From: an uncultured Clostridium sp.
GTDB lineage: Bacteria > Bacillota > Clostridia > Lachnospirales > Lachnospiraceae
Length of the DNA stretch: 64,000 bases
Reading direction: 5' to 3'
NCBI GenBank assembly: GCA_934438135.1
Contig: CAKSBP010000001.1
Span: 1-64,000 of the forward strand
Numbering within the stretch: position 1 is the first letter of the stretch; every line of letters starts with the position of its first letter. Positions 25,654 to 33,430 of the stretch are shown here, in pieces. A program made the translations under genes and the position numbers. The notes beneath the pieces are model-generated. The model had not been told where the DNA came from and searched no databases. It worked only from the letters and a program-made list of their open reading frames with translations.

Positions 25654-26922
25654 TCATTCTCCCTGTATCTCTGCTAAAAACTTATTTGTTTCATAATATA
25701 CTTTCTCAGCATCAATATTCTTGAACTCTCCATCCTCATATACAATCTCTCCATTAATCATGGTCATTTTTACATTTTGTTTTCCGCCACTATACACAAT
25801 ATTATTGACAAGATTATTAATAGGCTGCATATTCGGTTGTTTCAAATCAATCATAATCAAATCTGCTTTTTTCCCCTGCTTTAATATGTCACATTGTTTC
25901 AGCTGCATGGCATCTGCTCCATTTCTGGCTGCCATTTTTAAACTCTCAAATGCTGGAAATGCAGCTGCATCGTGTTCTAACAGTTTCTGTGTAACAACCG
26001 TCAGATACATCTCCCGGAACATATCTAATGCATTATTACTGGAAGGTCCATCTGTTCCCATTGCAAGTTTAATGTTATGTTCAAGTAATTTTTTGACTGG
26101 CGGAATTCCACTGGCTAATTTAAGGTTTGAAGCAGTATTAATTACAGCAAATATCCCCTTCTGTCTAAAATATTCCATATCATCTTCATTTAAGTAAATA
26201 CAATGATAGCCTCCTCCACCATATTCATAGATTCCTGCTTTCCTGAATAATTGTGTTGGGGTAACTCCATTGCGTCTGATACAGTCCTGCACTTCATATT
26301 CTGTTTCCGAATTATGTACAAACACGGGAGCCTGATATTTTTCCGCTAATTTTCCTATTTTCTTTATAATTGCGAAATCAGTGGTATATTCTGCATGAAA
26401 TCCCAGAACATAAGATATTAATTCATGTTCCTGATTAAATTTCTTATAATACTCTTCGAGTATTTCAGGAGATTCTTTAAAATTATTTACAGCTCCACAT
26501 AATACAAGGCGCATTCCTGTGTCTTTCGCCGCCTGTACTATTGCATCTGGTTCATAATACATATCGCACACGGAAGTTATCCCTGATGTGATGCATTCCA
26601 TCATTGCTAGTTTTGAATAGTAATAAATATGTATTGGGGTCAGCCTTGCTTCCATAGGAAATATTTTATCATTCAGCCATGCCTGCAGGTTCAAATCATC
26701 TGCGTAAGAGCGTGCAAACGTCATAGCAAGATGGGTATGGGCATTCTTCAATCCTGGCATAATTAAATTTCCATCTGCATTTATTTCCCTATGGAATTTC
26801 TCCTGCGTCTGTTTCTTCTCTCCTATGTACTCAATTACAGAATCTTTTATCCACACTTCTCCATTCTGACCCCTGTCTGACTCTAATGTCAAAAGCCTAG
26901 CATTATAAATTCTTGTCCTCAT
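25654..26922 (-). CDS. Amidohydrolase of the SAH/5'-methylthioadenosine deaminase type
   Basis: About 422 residues, amidohydrolase superfamily. Metal ligands: HTHLAMTFARS (HxH) near residue 62, GGGYHCIYL in the middle barrel, and the late Asp in MGTDGPSSNN. The YADDLNLQAWLNDKIFPME block is the signature of the MtaD/SAH deaminase (TrzN/AtzB-like) branch. These enzymes deaminate S-adenosylhomocysteine, methylthioadenosine or adenosine. Both cluster radical SAM enzymes and any methyl transfer would produce such adenosine by-products. The ATG at 26922 is preferred, with GGAGG about ten bases upstream. The upstream in-frame codon is TTG. The ATG lies inside the end of a decayed phosphorylase gene. 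Confidence 0.85.
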   Translation of the reverse strand: MRTRIYNARLLTLESDRGQNGEVWIKDSVIEYIGEKKQTQEKFHREINADGNLIMPGLKNAHTHLAMTFARSYADDLNLQAWLNDKIFPMEARLTPIHIYYYSKLAMMECITSGITSVCDMYYEPDAIVQAAKDTGMRLVLCGAVNNFKESPEILEEYYKKFNQEHELISYVLGFHAEYTTDFAIIKKIGKLAEKYQAPVFVHNSETEYEVQDCIRRNGVTPTQLFRKAGIYEYGGGGYHCIYLNEDDMEYFRQKGIFAVINTASNLKLASGIPPVKKLLEHNIKLAMGTDGPSSNNALDMFREMYLTVVTQKLLEHDAAAFPAFESLKMAARNGADAMQLKQCDILKQGKKADLIMIDLKQPNMQPINNLVNNIVYSGGKQNVKMTMINGEIVYEDGEFKNIDAEKVYYETNKFLAEIQGE

Positions 26923-27440
26923 TCCTTTTATCTCCTCCAAAGTATTTTACTACTTCCCGTATCAACGCTGCTAAGTTATCCTCCATTTTCTTTCCTGTTT
27001 CTGCATTCCACTTGCCATATTAGATATGCAGAAGATTCCTCCTATCTTCATTCCCATATGTTTTGCAGCTATCGCTTCTATGGCTGTACTCATTCCTACC
27101 ATATCGGCCCCCATACTACAATACATTCTAATTTCAGCTGGTGTTTGAAGATAAATTCCAATTTCTTTCTAGCTCCTTATTATAAATGCAGCTCATATCC
27201 GTGAAACATACTCCTAGTATATCTAAATTATACTGTCCCTTATGCCCCTCAACCATGGATACTGGAAAACCAGGAATATCTTTATATCGAATAATTTACA
27301 ATAAGGATATTATATGTTTTTACACACTCGGAAAATCCAGAACCTAGGACAATTGCTGCTTTCGGTGTAAACTCTGTACAGGATCGAACATAACAATACA
27401 CCTCCTGCAGCATATTCTTTTCATCTTTCAAATTCAGCAC
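26903..27440 (-). pseudogene. Decayed purine nucleoside phosphorylase gene
   Basis: Reading the minus strand gives pieces of a PNP-I enzyme in the right order but different frames. First TPKAAIVLGSG (nucleotide/phosphate loop), then IPGFPVSMVEGHKGQY, then, after a large internal loss, CSMGADMVGMSTAIEAIAAK and FCISNMASGM. Last comes ETGKKMEDNLAALI..., which ends at 26903, overlapping the start of the deaminase. At least three frameshifts and a deletion of roughly 100 codons are apparent. The intact ancestor would have been translationally coupled to the deaminase, forming a deaminate-then-phosphorolyse purine salvage pair. Confidence 0.85.
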
Positions 27441-27585
27441 CCTTTTCACCTATATTCCAAAAAATTGAAGTATGTCCCAGTTTCTTTTAGTATAAATTTT
27501 TCACAATAAATAATCAATACTTTTCGTCGTTTTTTGTAACAGTATGTTCTTCATTTTCATTACCTGAAAAAATGGCTTCAGAACA

Positions 27586-27632
27586 AAGTGTGCAAGCACA
27601 CTTCAACTCCCCTGCCCCTCAATTATGAGGGG
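27586..27632. repeat. Two small hairpins upstream of the IS91-like element
   Basis: AAGTGTGC-AA-GCACACTT (27586-27603) is a perfect dyad. CCCCTC-6-GAGGGG (27615-27632) follows and is succeeded by TTCTTTTTT, so the second also works as a terminator on the plus strand. A GAAC occurs just before the first and a GTTC at the end of the second, the tetranucleotide used by IS91-family targets. These may be the left-end structure of the element. Confidence 0.45.
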
Positions 27633-27681
27633 TTCTTTTTTGGGGATTTTCTTTTTTCTCTTTTTCCTTCCTAATACTCTT

Positions 27682-28824
27682 ATGAACATATTACAGAAAA
27701 TTTTTAAAGAACACTATGAAGAAATGAAATATACTTTACATCCTCGTCCATCTGTTATCGAAAACGTAGATAAAATGATAAACTGAGGTGACCCTGCTTT
27801 TGGTGGTGCCATGTACGGCTGTTCAAACTGTGGCGAGCTTAAATTTGTTTCTTTCCGCTGTAAAAGTCGCTTCTGTCCTACTTGCGGCAACAAATACTCA
27901 ATTGACCGTACCACTGCTATGTCTTTTAAAATAATACTATGCCAGCATCGACACTGTATTTTTACAATTTCAAAAGAGCTACGCTCCTTTTTCCTTAAGG
28001 ATCGCTCCCTACTTAACTGCCTGTTTCATGCAGTGAGCAACGTCGTTCTTCCCATGTTTTCTAAGGTAAGTAAATCAGAACACTTCGTTCCTGGTTTTAT
28101 TTGTGTACTCCATACTTTCGGGCGTAGCCTTCAATGGAATCCTCATATCCATTGTCTTATCTCTGAAGGTGGTTCTGGAAACTTATCTGCTTGGCGTTCT
28201 TTCAAACACTTTAATTACCTCCAGCTTCGTAATGCTTTTCGTACTGCTTTACTTAATGAAATGCATTCTGTCATTGGTGATTCCTTTAAAAAAGTAAAGT
28301 CCTACATATACACGCATTCTCCGAATGGCTTTTATGTTCGTGCAATGCCCAACAAATGCGACCCTAATCCTGTAATTAAATACATTGGACGCTATCTTGG
28401 ACGACCAGTAATCTCAAGCAAACGTATTGATTCTTATGATGGCACTAATGTTACCTTTCATTACAATCGACACGAAGATGATAAACTCATGATTGAGACC
28501 ATACCTGCACTCGAGTTCATCGAACGGCTCATCCAGCACATCCCCGAAAAGCATTTTAAAATGATTCGATACTACGGATTATATGCCAGACACCGTGAAC
28601 AAGACTCCCGCCTAAGACGTGCCATATCCAAAGAAAAACATAAAATAATTCTATCCTTCAATCGTTGGAGAGACTGCATCCTCTCTTCCTTTGGCTATGA
28701 TCCGCTTGTCTGTCCAAAGTGCCATAAAACCACGACTTTTTTGGAGTTATACTTTAACCATAATCGTGTTCCGCTAGATGAGATGTATGAAAAAGTAGTG
28801 ATTAAAAATGGTTTTCATACATAG
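27682..28824 (+). pseudogene. IS91-family transposase interrupted by a UGA codon
   Basis: The full reading frame runs from the ATG at 27682 to 28824 with a single in-frame TGA at 27784-27786. The remaining open part from 27811 has 337 codons. It carries the N-terminal zinc-binding cysteines (CSNCGELKF and CKSRFCPTCG), then HTFGRSLQWNPHIHCLISEGG, which has the HUH-like His cluster of IS91/Y1-type transposases, and the Tyr-rich PVIKYIGRYLGRP segment. A later CPKC is present. In relatives the residue at the TGA is usually Cys (NCGDP), so a TGC/TGT to TGA change is likely. Otherwise intact, so the loss is recent or the codon is read through. Confidence 0.75.
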
Positions 28825-28897
28825 TTTTTGTTTCCTTATCTTTCTCCGTAAGATACAATAGGCTTATCAATGAAAATAAAACGGAGGCATCTTTACA

Positions 28898-29095
28898 ATG
28901 AACAAAAAAATAATCACGGAACAAGAACTGTTAGCTGAATTACGAGTAAAATACACCAATAATCCTCCTGAAGGCATGACTTCTAAAGAAGTCCTGCAAA
29001 TGAGTGACCATGATCTTCTAGATATGGATTACTTTCTTAATGAAGATATCTTTGATGATTCTGACGATTTTGAAGAAGGCTTTTATATTTTCTAA
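28898..29095 (+). CDS. 65-residue acidic protein downstream of the IS91-like transposase
   Basis: Starts MNKKIITEQELLAELR, contains NNPPEGMTSKEVLQMSDHD and ends with a strongly acidic tail (DDSDDFEEGFYIF). A good SD (ACGGAGG) lies 12 bases upstream. It is separated from the transposase by about 70 bases that contain no obvious terminator. Small acidic proteins of this kind may be IS passengers or regulators. I do not recognise a family. It lies inside the tentative element bounds. Confidence 0.6.
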   Translation: MNKKIITEQELLAELRVKYTNNPPEGMTSKEVLQMSDHDLLDMDYFLNEDIFDDSDDFEEGFYIF

Positions 29096-29143
29096 TTCAT
29101 ATCGTCTTCTTGTTGCACCATTCTTTATTTTACAAAACATTCC

Positions 29144-29178
29144 CTTTATAGGAATCTGCGAAGCAGTTTCCTATAAAG
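29144..29178. repeat. Hairpin at the right side of the IS91-like region
   Basis: CTTTATAGGAA-T-CTGC pairs with GCAG-T-TTCCTATAAAG around a GAA loop. The 15 pairs are broken only by one T/T mismatch. There is no T run. It lies 1 base before the pflA terminator arm. Candidate right end of the IS91-like element. Confidence 0.5.
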
Positions 29179-29179
29179 C

Positions 29180-29233
29180 AAAAATGACGTGCTGCGAAAG
29201 AAACAAAAGTTTCTTTCGCAGCACGTCATTTTT
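29180..29233 (-). terminator. Perfect 25-bp stem terminator after pflA
   Basis: Arms 29180-29204 and 29209-29233 are exact reverse complements (core GACGTGCTGCGAAAGAAAC) with an AAAA loop. Each is flanked by A/T runs, so it can stop transcription from both directions. It ends two bases from the pflA stop codon. Confidence 0.9.
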
Positions 29234-29235
29234 AT

Positions 29236-29991
29236 TTACCCATTATATTCTCCCGTCCGAAGAATCTCATTGGCACGCCCAATTTCCTCCTTAGACGGTG
29301 GTCTGACATCTTCCAAGGAATACTTAATACCAAGCTGTTCCCATTTGAAAACGCCAAGTGTATGATATGGCAGTACTTCAAATCGTTTTACTGTTTTCAA
29401 TGTCTTAACATAATCACTTAGTCTGGATAATGCCTCTTCATCCGATGTAAGCCCTGGCACTAATACGTGCCGAATCCACATATCTTTTCCGCTCTCAGAT
29501 AAATAAGATGCCATATCCTTAATATTCTGGTTGCTGTGTCCGGTCAGCTGCTTATGTGCTTCGTCGTCTACATGTTTTATATCCAAAATAAATAAATCCG
29601 TTACCGCCATCAGACGGTTGAATTTTTCAAAGAATTCAGGTTCTCTGGTAAATGGATTTCCAGAGGTATCCAGTGCCGTATGAATCCCAAGCTTCTTTGC
29701 TTTTTCAAACAATTCCGTCACAAACTCTATCTGTAATAAGGCTTCTCCACCACTTACGGTAATGCCGCCTTTTTTACGCCAGTAGGTTTTATAACGTAAC
29801 GCTTTTTTGAGCATTTCATCTGCCGTGTACTCTTCCCCGCCGTCCATGCTCCATGTTTCAGGATTATGGCAGTATCGGCAGCGCATGCGGCAGCCCTGAA
29901 GGAAAATAACAAAACGCACTCCAGGACCGTCCACTGCACCAAATGACTCAATAGAATGAACCTTTCCGGTTATCTCATTACATTGTTTCAT
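29236..29991 (-). CDS. pflA: Pyruvate formate-lyase activating enzyme
   Basis: About 251 residues. Glycyl-radical activase of the radical SAM superfamily: SIESFGAVDGPGVRFVIF followed by CRMRCRYCHNP (CxxxCxxC), TVSGGEALLQ (GGE motif), DTSGNPF, and HVLVPGLTSD. It uses SAM to put the radical on PflB under anoxic conditions. The chosen ATG at 29991 lies 14 bases inside the end of pflB. No clear SD is seen, so translation probably depends on pflB (coupling). An upstream Met at 30012 is less likely. Confidence 0.93.
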   Translation of the reverse strand: MKQCNEITGKVHSIESFGAVDGPGVRFVIFLQGCRMRCRYCHNPETWSMDGGEEYTADEMLKKALRYKTYWRKKGGITVSGGEALLQIEFVTELFEKAKKLGIHTALDTSGNPFTREPEFFEKFNRLMAVTDLFILDIKHVDDEAHKQLTGHSNQNIKDMASYLSESGKDMWIRHVLVPGLTSDEEALSRLSDYVKTLKTVKRFEVLPYHTLGVFKWEQLGIKYSLEDVRPPSKEEIGRANEILRTGEYNG

Positions 29992-32230
29992 GACAAGTTC
30001 TTGAAATAACATCCATCTGCTGTTCTCTTGTTAAATCGATGAATTTTACAGCGTATCCGGAAACACGGATTGTAAAGTTCGCATACTCCTCTTTTTCTGG
30101 ATGTTCCATAGCGTCTATTAATTTATCTTTTCCAAATACATTGACATTTAAGTGATGTGCTCCCTGATCAAAGTAACCGTCCATGGACTGAACAAGATTT
30201 TCAATTCTCTCTTCTTCTGTATGTCCAATTGCATCTGGGTTAATTGTCTGTGTATTGGAAATACCATCTAAGGACCATTCATATGGAAGTTTTGCAACAG
30301 AGTTAAGGGATGCTAACAGACCGCTCTGCTCTGCACCATAACTTGGATTTGCACCTGGTGATAATGGTGCACCAGCTGGTCTTCCATCAGGCATTGCACC
30401 AGTTGCTTTACCATAAACAACGTTTGATGTAATTGTCAGGATAGATGTTGTAGGTTCAGAATCACGATATGTGTGATGTTTTTTCAGTTTATCCATAAAT
30501 GTCTTTAATAACCAAACACCGATTTCATCTGCTCTATCATCATCGTTTCCGTATTTAGGGAAATCACCTTCTACTTTGTAATCAACAACAAGTCCGCTTT
30601 CATCACGTACAGTTTTAACCTTAGCATATTTGATTGCACTTAATGAATCAACTACATGTGAAAATCCTGCAATACCTGTTGCAAATGTACGACGTACATC
30701 TGTATCAATTAATGCCATTTCAGCTGCTTCATAGAAATATTTATCATGCATGTACTGAATTAAGTTTAATGTATTTACATATAAACCAGCAAGCCAGTCC
30801 ATCATAACATCATATTTTTTCATAACTTCATCATAATCTAAGTATTCGGATGTGATTGGCTGATATTCTGGTCCAACCTGAACTTTGTTCTTTTCATCCA
30901 TACCACCATTAATTGCGTAAAGAAGACATTTTGCAAGGTTTGCTCTTGCTCCGAAGAACTGCATTTCCTTACCTGTCTGAGTTGCAGATACACAACAGCA
31001 GATAGAATAGTCATCGCCCCATACTGGTTTCATGACATCATCGTTCTCATACTGAATGGAACTTGTCTTAATAGAAATTTCTGCTGCATATTTCTTAAAT
31101 GTTTCAGGCAGCTGGGATGAATATAATACTGTTAAGTTTGGTTCAGGAGCTGGTCCCATGTTTTCTAATGTATGAAGGAAACGGTAGTCTGTTTTTGTAA
31201 CCATAGAACGTCCGTCAACTCCGATACCACCAACTTCCAATGTAGCCCATACAGGGTCACCAGAGAATAATTGATTGTAGGATTCAATTCTTGCAAATTT
31301 AACCATTCTTAATTTCATTGTGAAATGGTCGATTAATTCCTGTGCCTGTGCTTCTGTCAAGATACCTTTTTTGATATCTCTCTCTATATAAATGTCAAGG
31401 AATGTGGATACACGTCCAACACTCATGGCTGCACCATTCTGTGTTTTAATTGCAGCAAGATATCCAAAATACAGCCACTGTACAGCTTCTTTAGCAGTTT
31501 CTGCTGGTTCAGAAATATCATAACCATAAGAAGCAGCCATCTCTTTCATTCCATTTAATGCTTTAATCTGTTCACTTAATTCTTCACGCTGACGGATAAC
31601 ATCATCTGTCATAGTTCCGTCACCACAGTTAGCAAAATCTTTTTTCTTTTCTTCAATCAGAAAATCAATACCATAAAGAGCAACCCTTCTATAGTCGCCG
31701 ACAATACGTCCACGACCATATGTGTCTGGAAGACCTGTCATAATCTTATTATGTCTGGCTTTTTTCATTTCTGGTGTATAGGCATCAAAAACACCTTGGT
31801 TATGTGTTTTATGGTATTCGGTAAAAATCTTATGAAATTCTGGATTTGGTGTATAACCATACATAGTACATGACTGTTCAGCCATTGTAATTCCACCATA
31901 TGGCATAAATGCACGTTTTAGAGGTTTGTCTGTCTGTAAACCAACAATCTGCTCTAAGTCTTTCAAATTTTCACTTATGTATCCTGGTTTGTGGGATGTA
32001 AGTGATGATACGATATCGGTATCCATATCAAGTACTCCGCCTTTAGCTCTTTCTTCTTTCTGAAGTTCCTGTAAAGCTCCCCAAAGTTTATCAGTAGCTT
32101 CGGTTGGTGCCTCTAAGAATGAAGAATCTCCATCATAAGGTTTGTAGTTTTTCTGAATAAAATCTCTGGTATTGATTTCTTCTTTCCAAAGACGGCCTTC
32201 AAAACCATCCCACTGCTGTTTCTCTATCAT
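29978..32230 (-). CDS. pflB: Formate C-acetyltransferase (pyruvate formate-lyase)
   Basis: A 750-residue glycyl radical enzyme that cleaves pyruvate with CoA to acetyl-CoA and formate. The active-site cysteine pair is in SICCCVSATQTG near residue 410. The glycine-radical loop is RVSGYAVKF near the C-terminus. Length and both motifs match PflB rather than choline or glycerol lyases. SD AAGGAGG before the ATG. A clear promoter lies upstream and pflA follows. This marks a fermentative anaerobe. Confidence 0.97.
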   Translation of the reverse strand: MIEKQQWDGFEGRLWKEEINTRDFIQKNYKPYDGDSSFLEAPTEATDKLWGALQELQKEERAKGGVLDMDTDIVSSLTSHKPGYISENLKDLEQIVGLQTDKPLKRAFMPYGGITMAEQSCTMYGYTPNPEFHKIFTEYHKTHNQGVFDAYTPEMKKARHNKIMTGLPDTYGRGRIVGDYRRVALYGIDFLIEEKKKDFANCGDGTMTDDVIRQREELSEQIKALNGMKEMAASYGYDISEPAETAKEAVQWLYFGYLAAIKTQNGAAMSVGRVSTFLDIYIERDIKKGILTEAQAQELIDHFTMKLRMVKFARIESYNQLFSGDPVWATLEVGGIGVDGRSMVTKTDYRFLHTLENMGPAPEPNLTVLYSSQLPETFKKYAAEISIKTSSIQYENDDVMKPVWGDDYSICCCVSATQTGKEMQFFGARANLAKCLLYAINGGMDEKNKVQVGPEYQPITSEYLDYDEVMKKYDVMMDWLAGLYVNTLNLIQYMHDKYFYEAAEMALIDTDVRRTFATGIAGFSHVVDSLSAIKYAKVKTVRDESGLVVDYKVEGDFPKYGNDDDRADEIGVWLLKTFMDKLKKHHTYRDSEPTTSILTITSNVVYGKATGAMPDGRPAGAPLSPGANPSYGAEQSGLLASLNSVAKLPYEWSLDGISNTQTINPDAIGHTEEERIENLVQSMDGYFDQGAHHLNVNVFGKDKLIDAMEHPEKEEYANFTIRVSGYAVKFIDLTREQQMDVISRTCHETM

Positions 32231-32289
32231 CGTTTTTCCTCCTTGTAATAAATGACTTTTGCCATACTACCATTGCATGTGCCATTTGT

Positions 32290-32318
32290 ATAATATTCCG
32301 TTTCAGGTGATAAATCAA
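32290..32318 (-). promoter_or_regulatory. pflB promoter
   Basis: On the minus strand TTGATT (32318-32313), a 17-base spacer and TATTAT (32295-32290) fit a sigma-A promoter about 60 bases before the pflB ATG. No clear Rex or FNR palindrome could be confirmed by eye. Confidence 0.65.
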
Positions 32319-32470
32319 GGGTGTTTGTGATAGTTTTTCTCATTTCTGGTCGATTTTTAAATATTTCAAGACAAAAATATACTTTTTAGTACATAGTCTG
32401 CTGATTTAATGAAATAATATCCTTAATAGTAATATTATGGATTACAAATATCTCACTCCTTTTTGGATTT

Positions 32471-33100
32471 TTAAATAATACTCTTATCCGGCATCGCATT
32501 TACAATAAATTTATTTACATCCGTCATTTTCCACATCGACACACGAAATCCTTCCTGCATAAGCAGCTTGGTAATTTCTTTTTTCGTATAAATATGATAA
32601 TCCCCACTATTCATATATTTAAGCATCCAGTTCAGTATTTTTAAACATAAAGATGGTGCTGTTGGATCCCCTAAAATAAACATTCCATCCTTTTTTAATA
32701 CTCGTTTTATTTCTCTTAATACCTTTACCGGATTTGGATAATGGTGAAAAGAAGCATTGCATATCACCACATCAAACTGTTCCGCCTCATAGGGCAGTTG
32801 TTCTGCATCCCCTATAGCAAACTCTGCCCGGTCTCCAATCCGTTTCTTTGCTTCTTTAATCATATTGGATGATAAATCCAATCCATACAGCTTTGCGTCC
32901 GTTTTTTCCGCCAACATACACGTAACATTTCCATTTCCACATCCAAGGTCAAGAATAGATTCCGTTCTCCCTTTTTTTGCTTCTATCCTTGCAATCAATT
33001 CCTGATACATTCCCTTGACAAATTTTCCATCACGGCTATTATCATAATTCCCTGCAATAGAATCAAAATACTGCTCTGATTTTTCTTTCTTCGTACTCAT
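32471..33100 (-). CDS. Class I SAM-dependent methyltransferase
   Basis: A 209-residue cytosolic methyltransferase of the Methyltransf_11/UbiE-like type. Motif I is ILDLGCGNGNVT near residue 45, the acidic residue of motif II is in LYGLDLSSNMI, and motif IV is FDVVICNASFHHYP. The substrate is unknown. These small enzymes often act on small molecules. It has its own AAAGGAG site and stands alone upstream of the pfl promoter region. Confidence 0.85.
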   Translation of the reverse strand: MSTKKEKSEQYFDSIAGNYDNSRDGKFVKGMYQELIARIEAKKGRTESILDLGCGNGNVTCMLAEKTDAKLYGLDLSSNMIKEAKKRIGDRAEFAIGDAEQLPYEAEQFDVVICNASFHHYPNPVKVLREIKRVLKKDGMFILGDPTAPSLCLKILNWMLKYMNSGDYHIYTKKEITKLLMQEGFRVSMWKMTDVNKFIVNAMPDKSII

Positions 33101-33430
33101 TTCTGCTCCTTTTATTCCAATCCTAAAATTTATAGTGTCTTCTCATTTTAACACACCTCTTGCTTAAGGAACAGTTCTCACAATAACACTTTCTTTCAGT
33201 ACAGACACTTCTTCCATGATAAATCAGCTGTTAGCAGCACTTCTTCTCTCTTTTTCTTCATTTCACTTTATATTTACAGTTTTTTTCGTAAAATTTCTTT
33301 CTTTTTTTTCTTTACTCGCTCTTTTCTTTCATACTTTTGCTTTTAATGCTTATATTTGACTGACTTTATATCTTGTTTTATAATGGAATAGTATCTATAC
33401 AAAATGTACAAAATCAAAGGAGGAATTTTT
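33101..33430. other. Intergenic region between divergent methyltransferase and nuclease genes
   Basis: About 330 bases of T-rich sequence with long pyrimidine tracts (33230-33340). The only feature I can support is the nuclease promoter at 33356-33384. No open reading frame or strong hairpin was seen. Confidence 0.6.
33356..33384 (+). promoter_or_regulatory. Consensus-like sigma-A promoter of the secreted nuclease
   Basis: TTGACT (33356-33361), exactly 17 bases, TATAAT (33379-33384). The start would be near 33391 and the ATG is at 33431 with AAAGGAGG before it. One of the best promoter matches in the window. Confidence 0.8.

Larger units (their letters stand above)
6241..26922 (-). other. 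Putative hybrid RiPP/NRPS-like biosynthetic gene cluster
   Basis: About 20.7 kb of uninterrupted minus-strand genes with short gaps or 4-base overlaps, closed by a terminator at 6147-6186. Transcription order: deaminase, B12-type radical SAM, two small unknown proteins, SPASM protein, three precursor-like peptides, second SPASM protein, class III aminotransferase, M50 peptidase, ABC ATPase and permease, SDR, second B12-type radical SAM, unknown 134-residue protein, MGT-like glycosyltransferase, nucleotidyltransferase-A-PCP-C fusion, GPP34-like protein. Peptide genes embedded among maturases with RRE-like domains indicate a ribosomal peptide. The A-PCP-C protein indicates a non-ribosomal addition. 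Product unknown. Confidence 0.75.
27586..29178 (+). mobile_element. IS91-like insertion sequence (tentative bounds)
   Basis: Contains an IS91-family transposase reading frame (27682-28824), a 65-codon companion gene, and hairpin structures at both sides (27586-27632 and 29144-29178). IS91 elements move by rolling-circle, single-stranded transfer and have hairpins rather than long inverted repeats at their ends. The bounds given are the outer hairpins and are a guess. The element sits between a decayed PNP gene and pflA. Confidence 0.55.

Noticed and set aside
32290..32470. Rex or FNR operator upstream of pflB
   Set aside because: TTGTGATA...TCTCA resembles a half-site but the dyad is poor.
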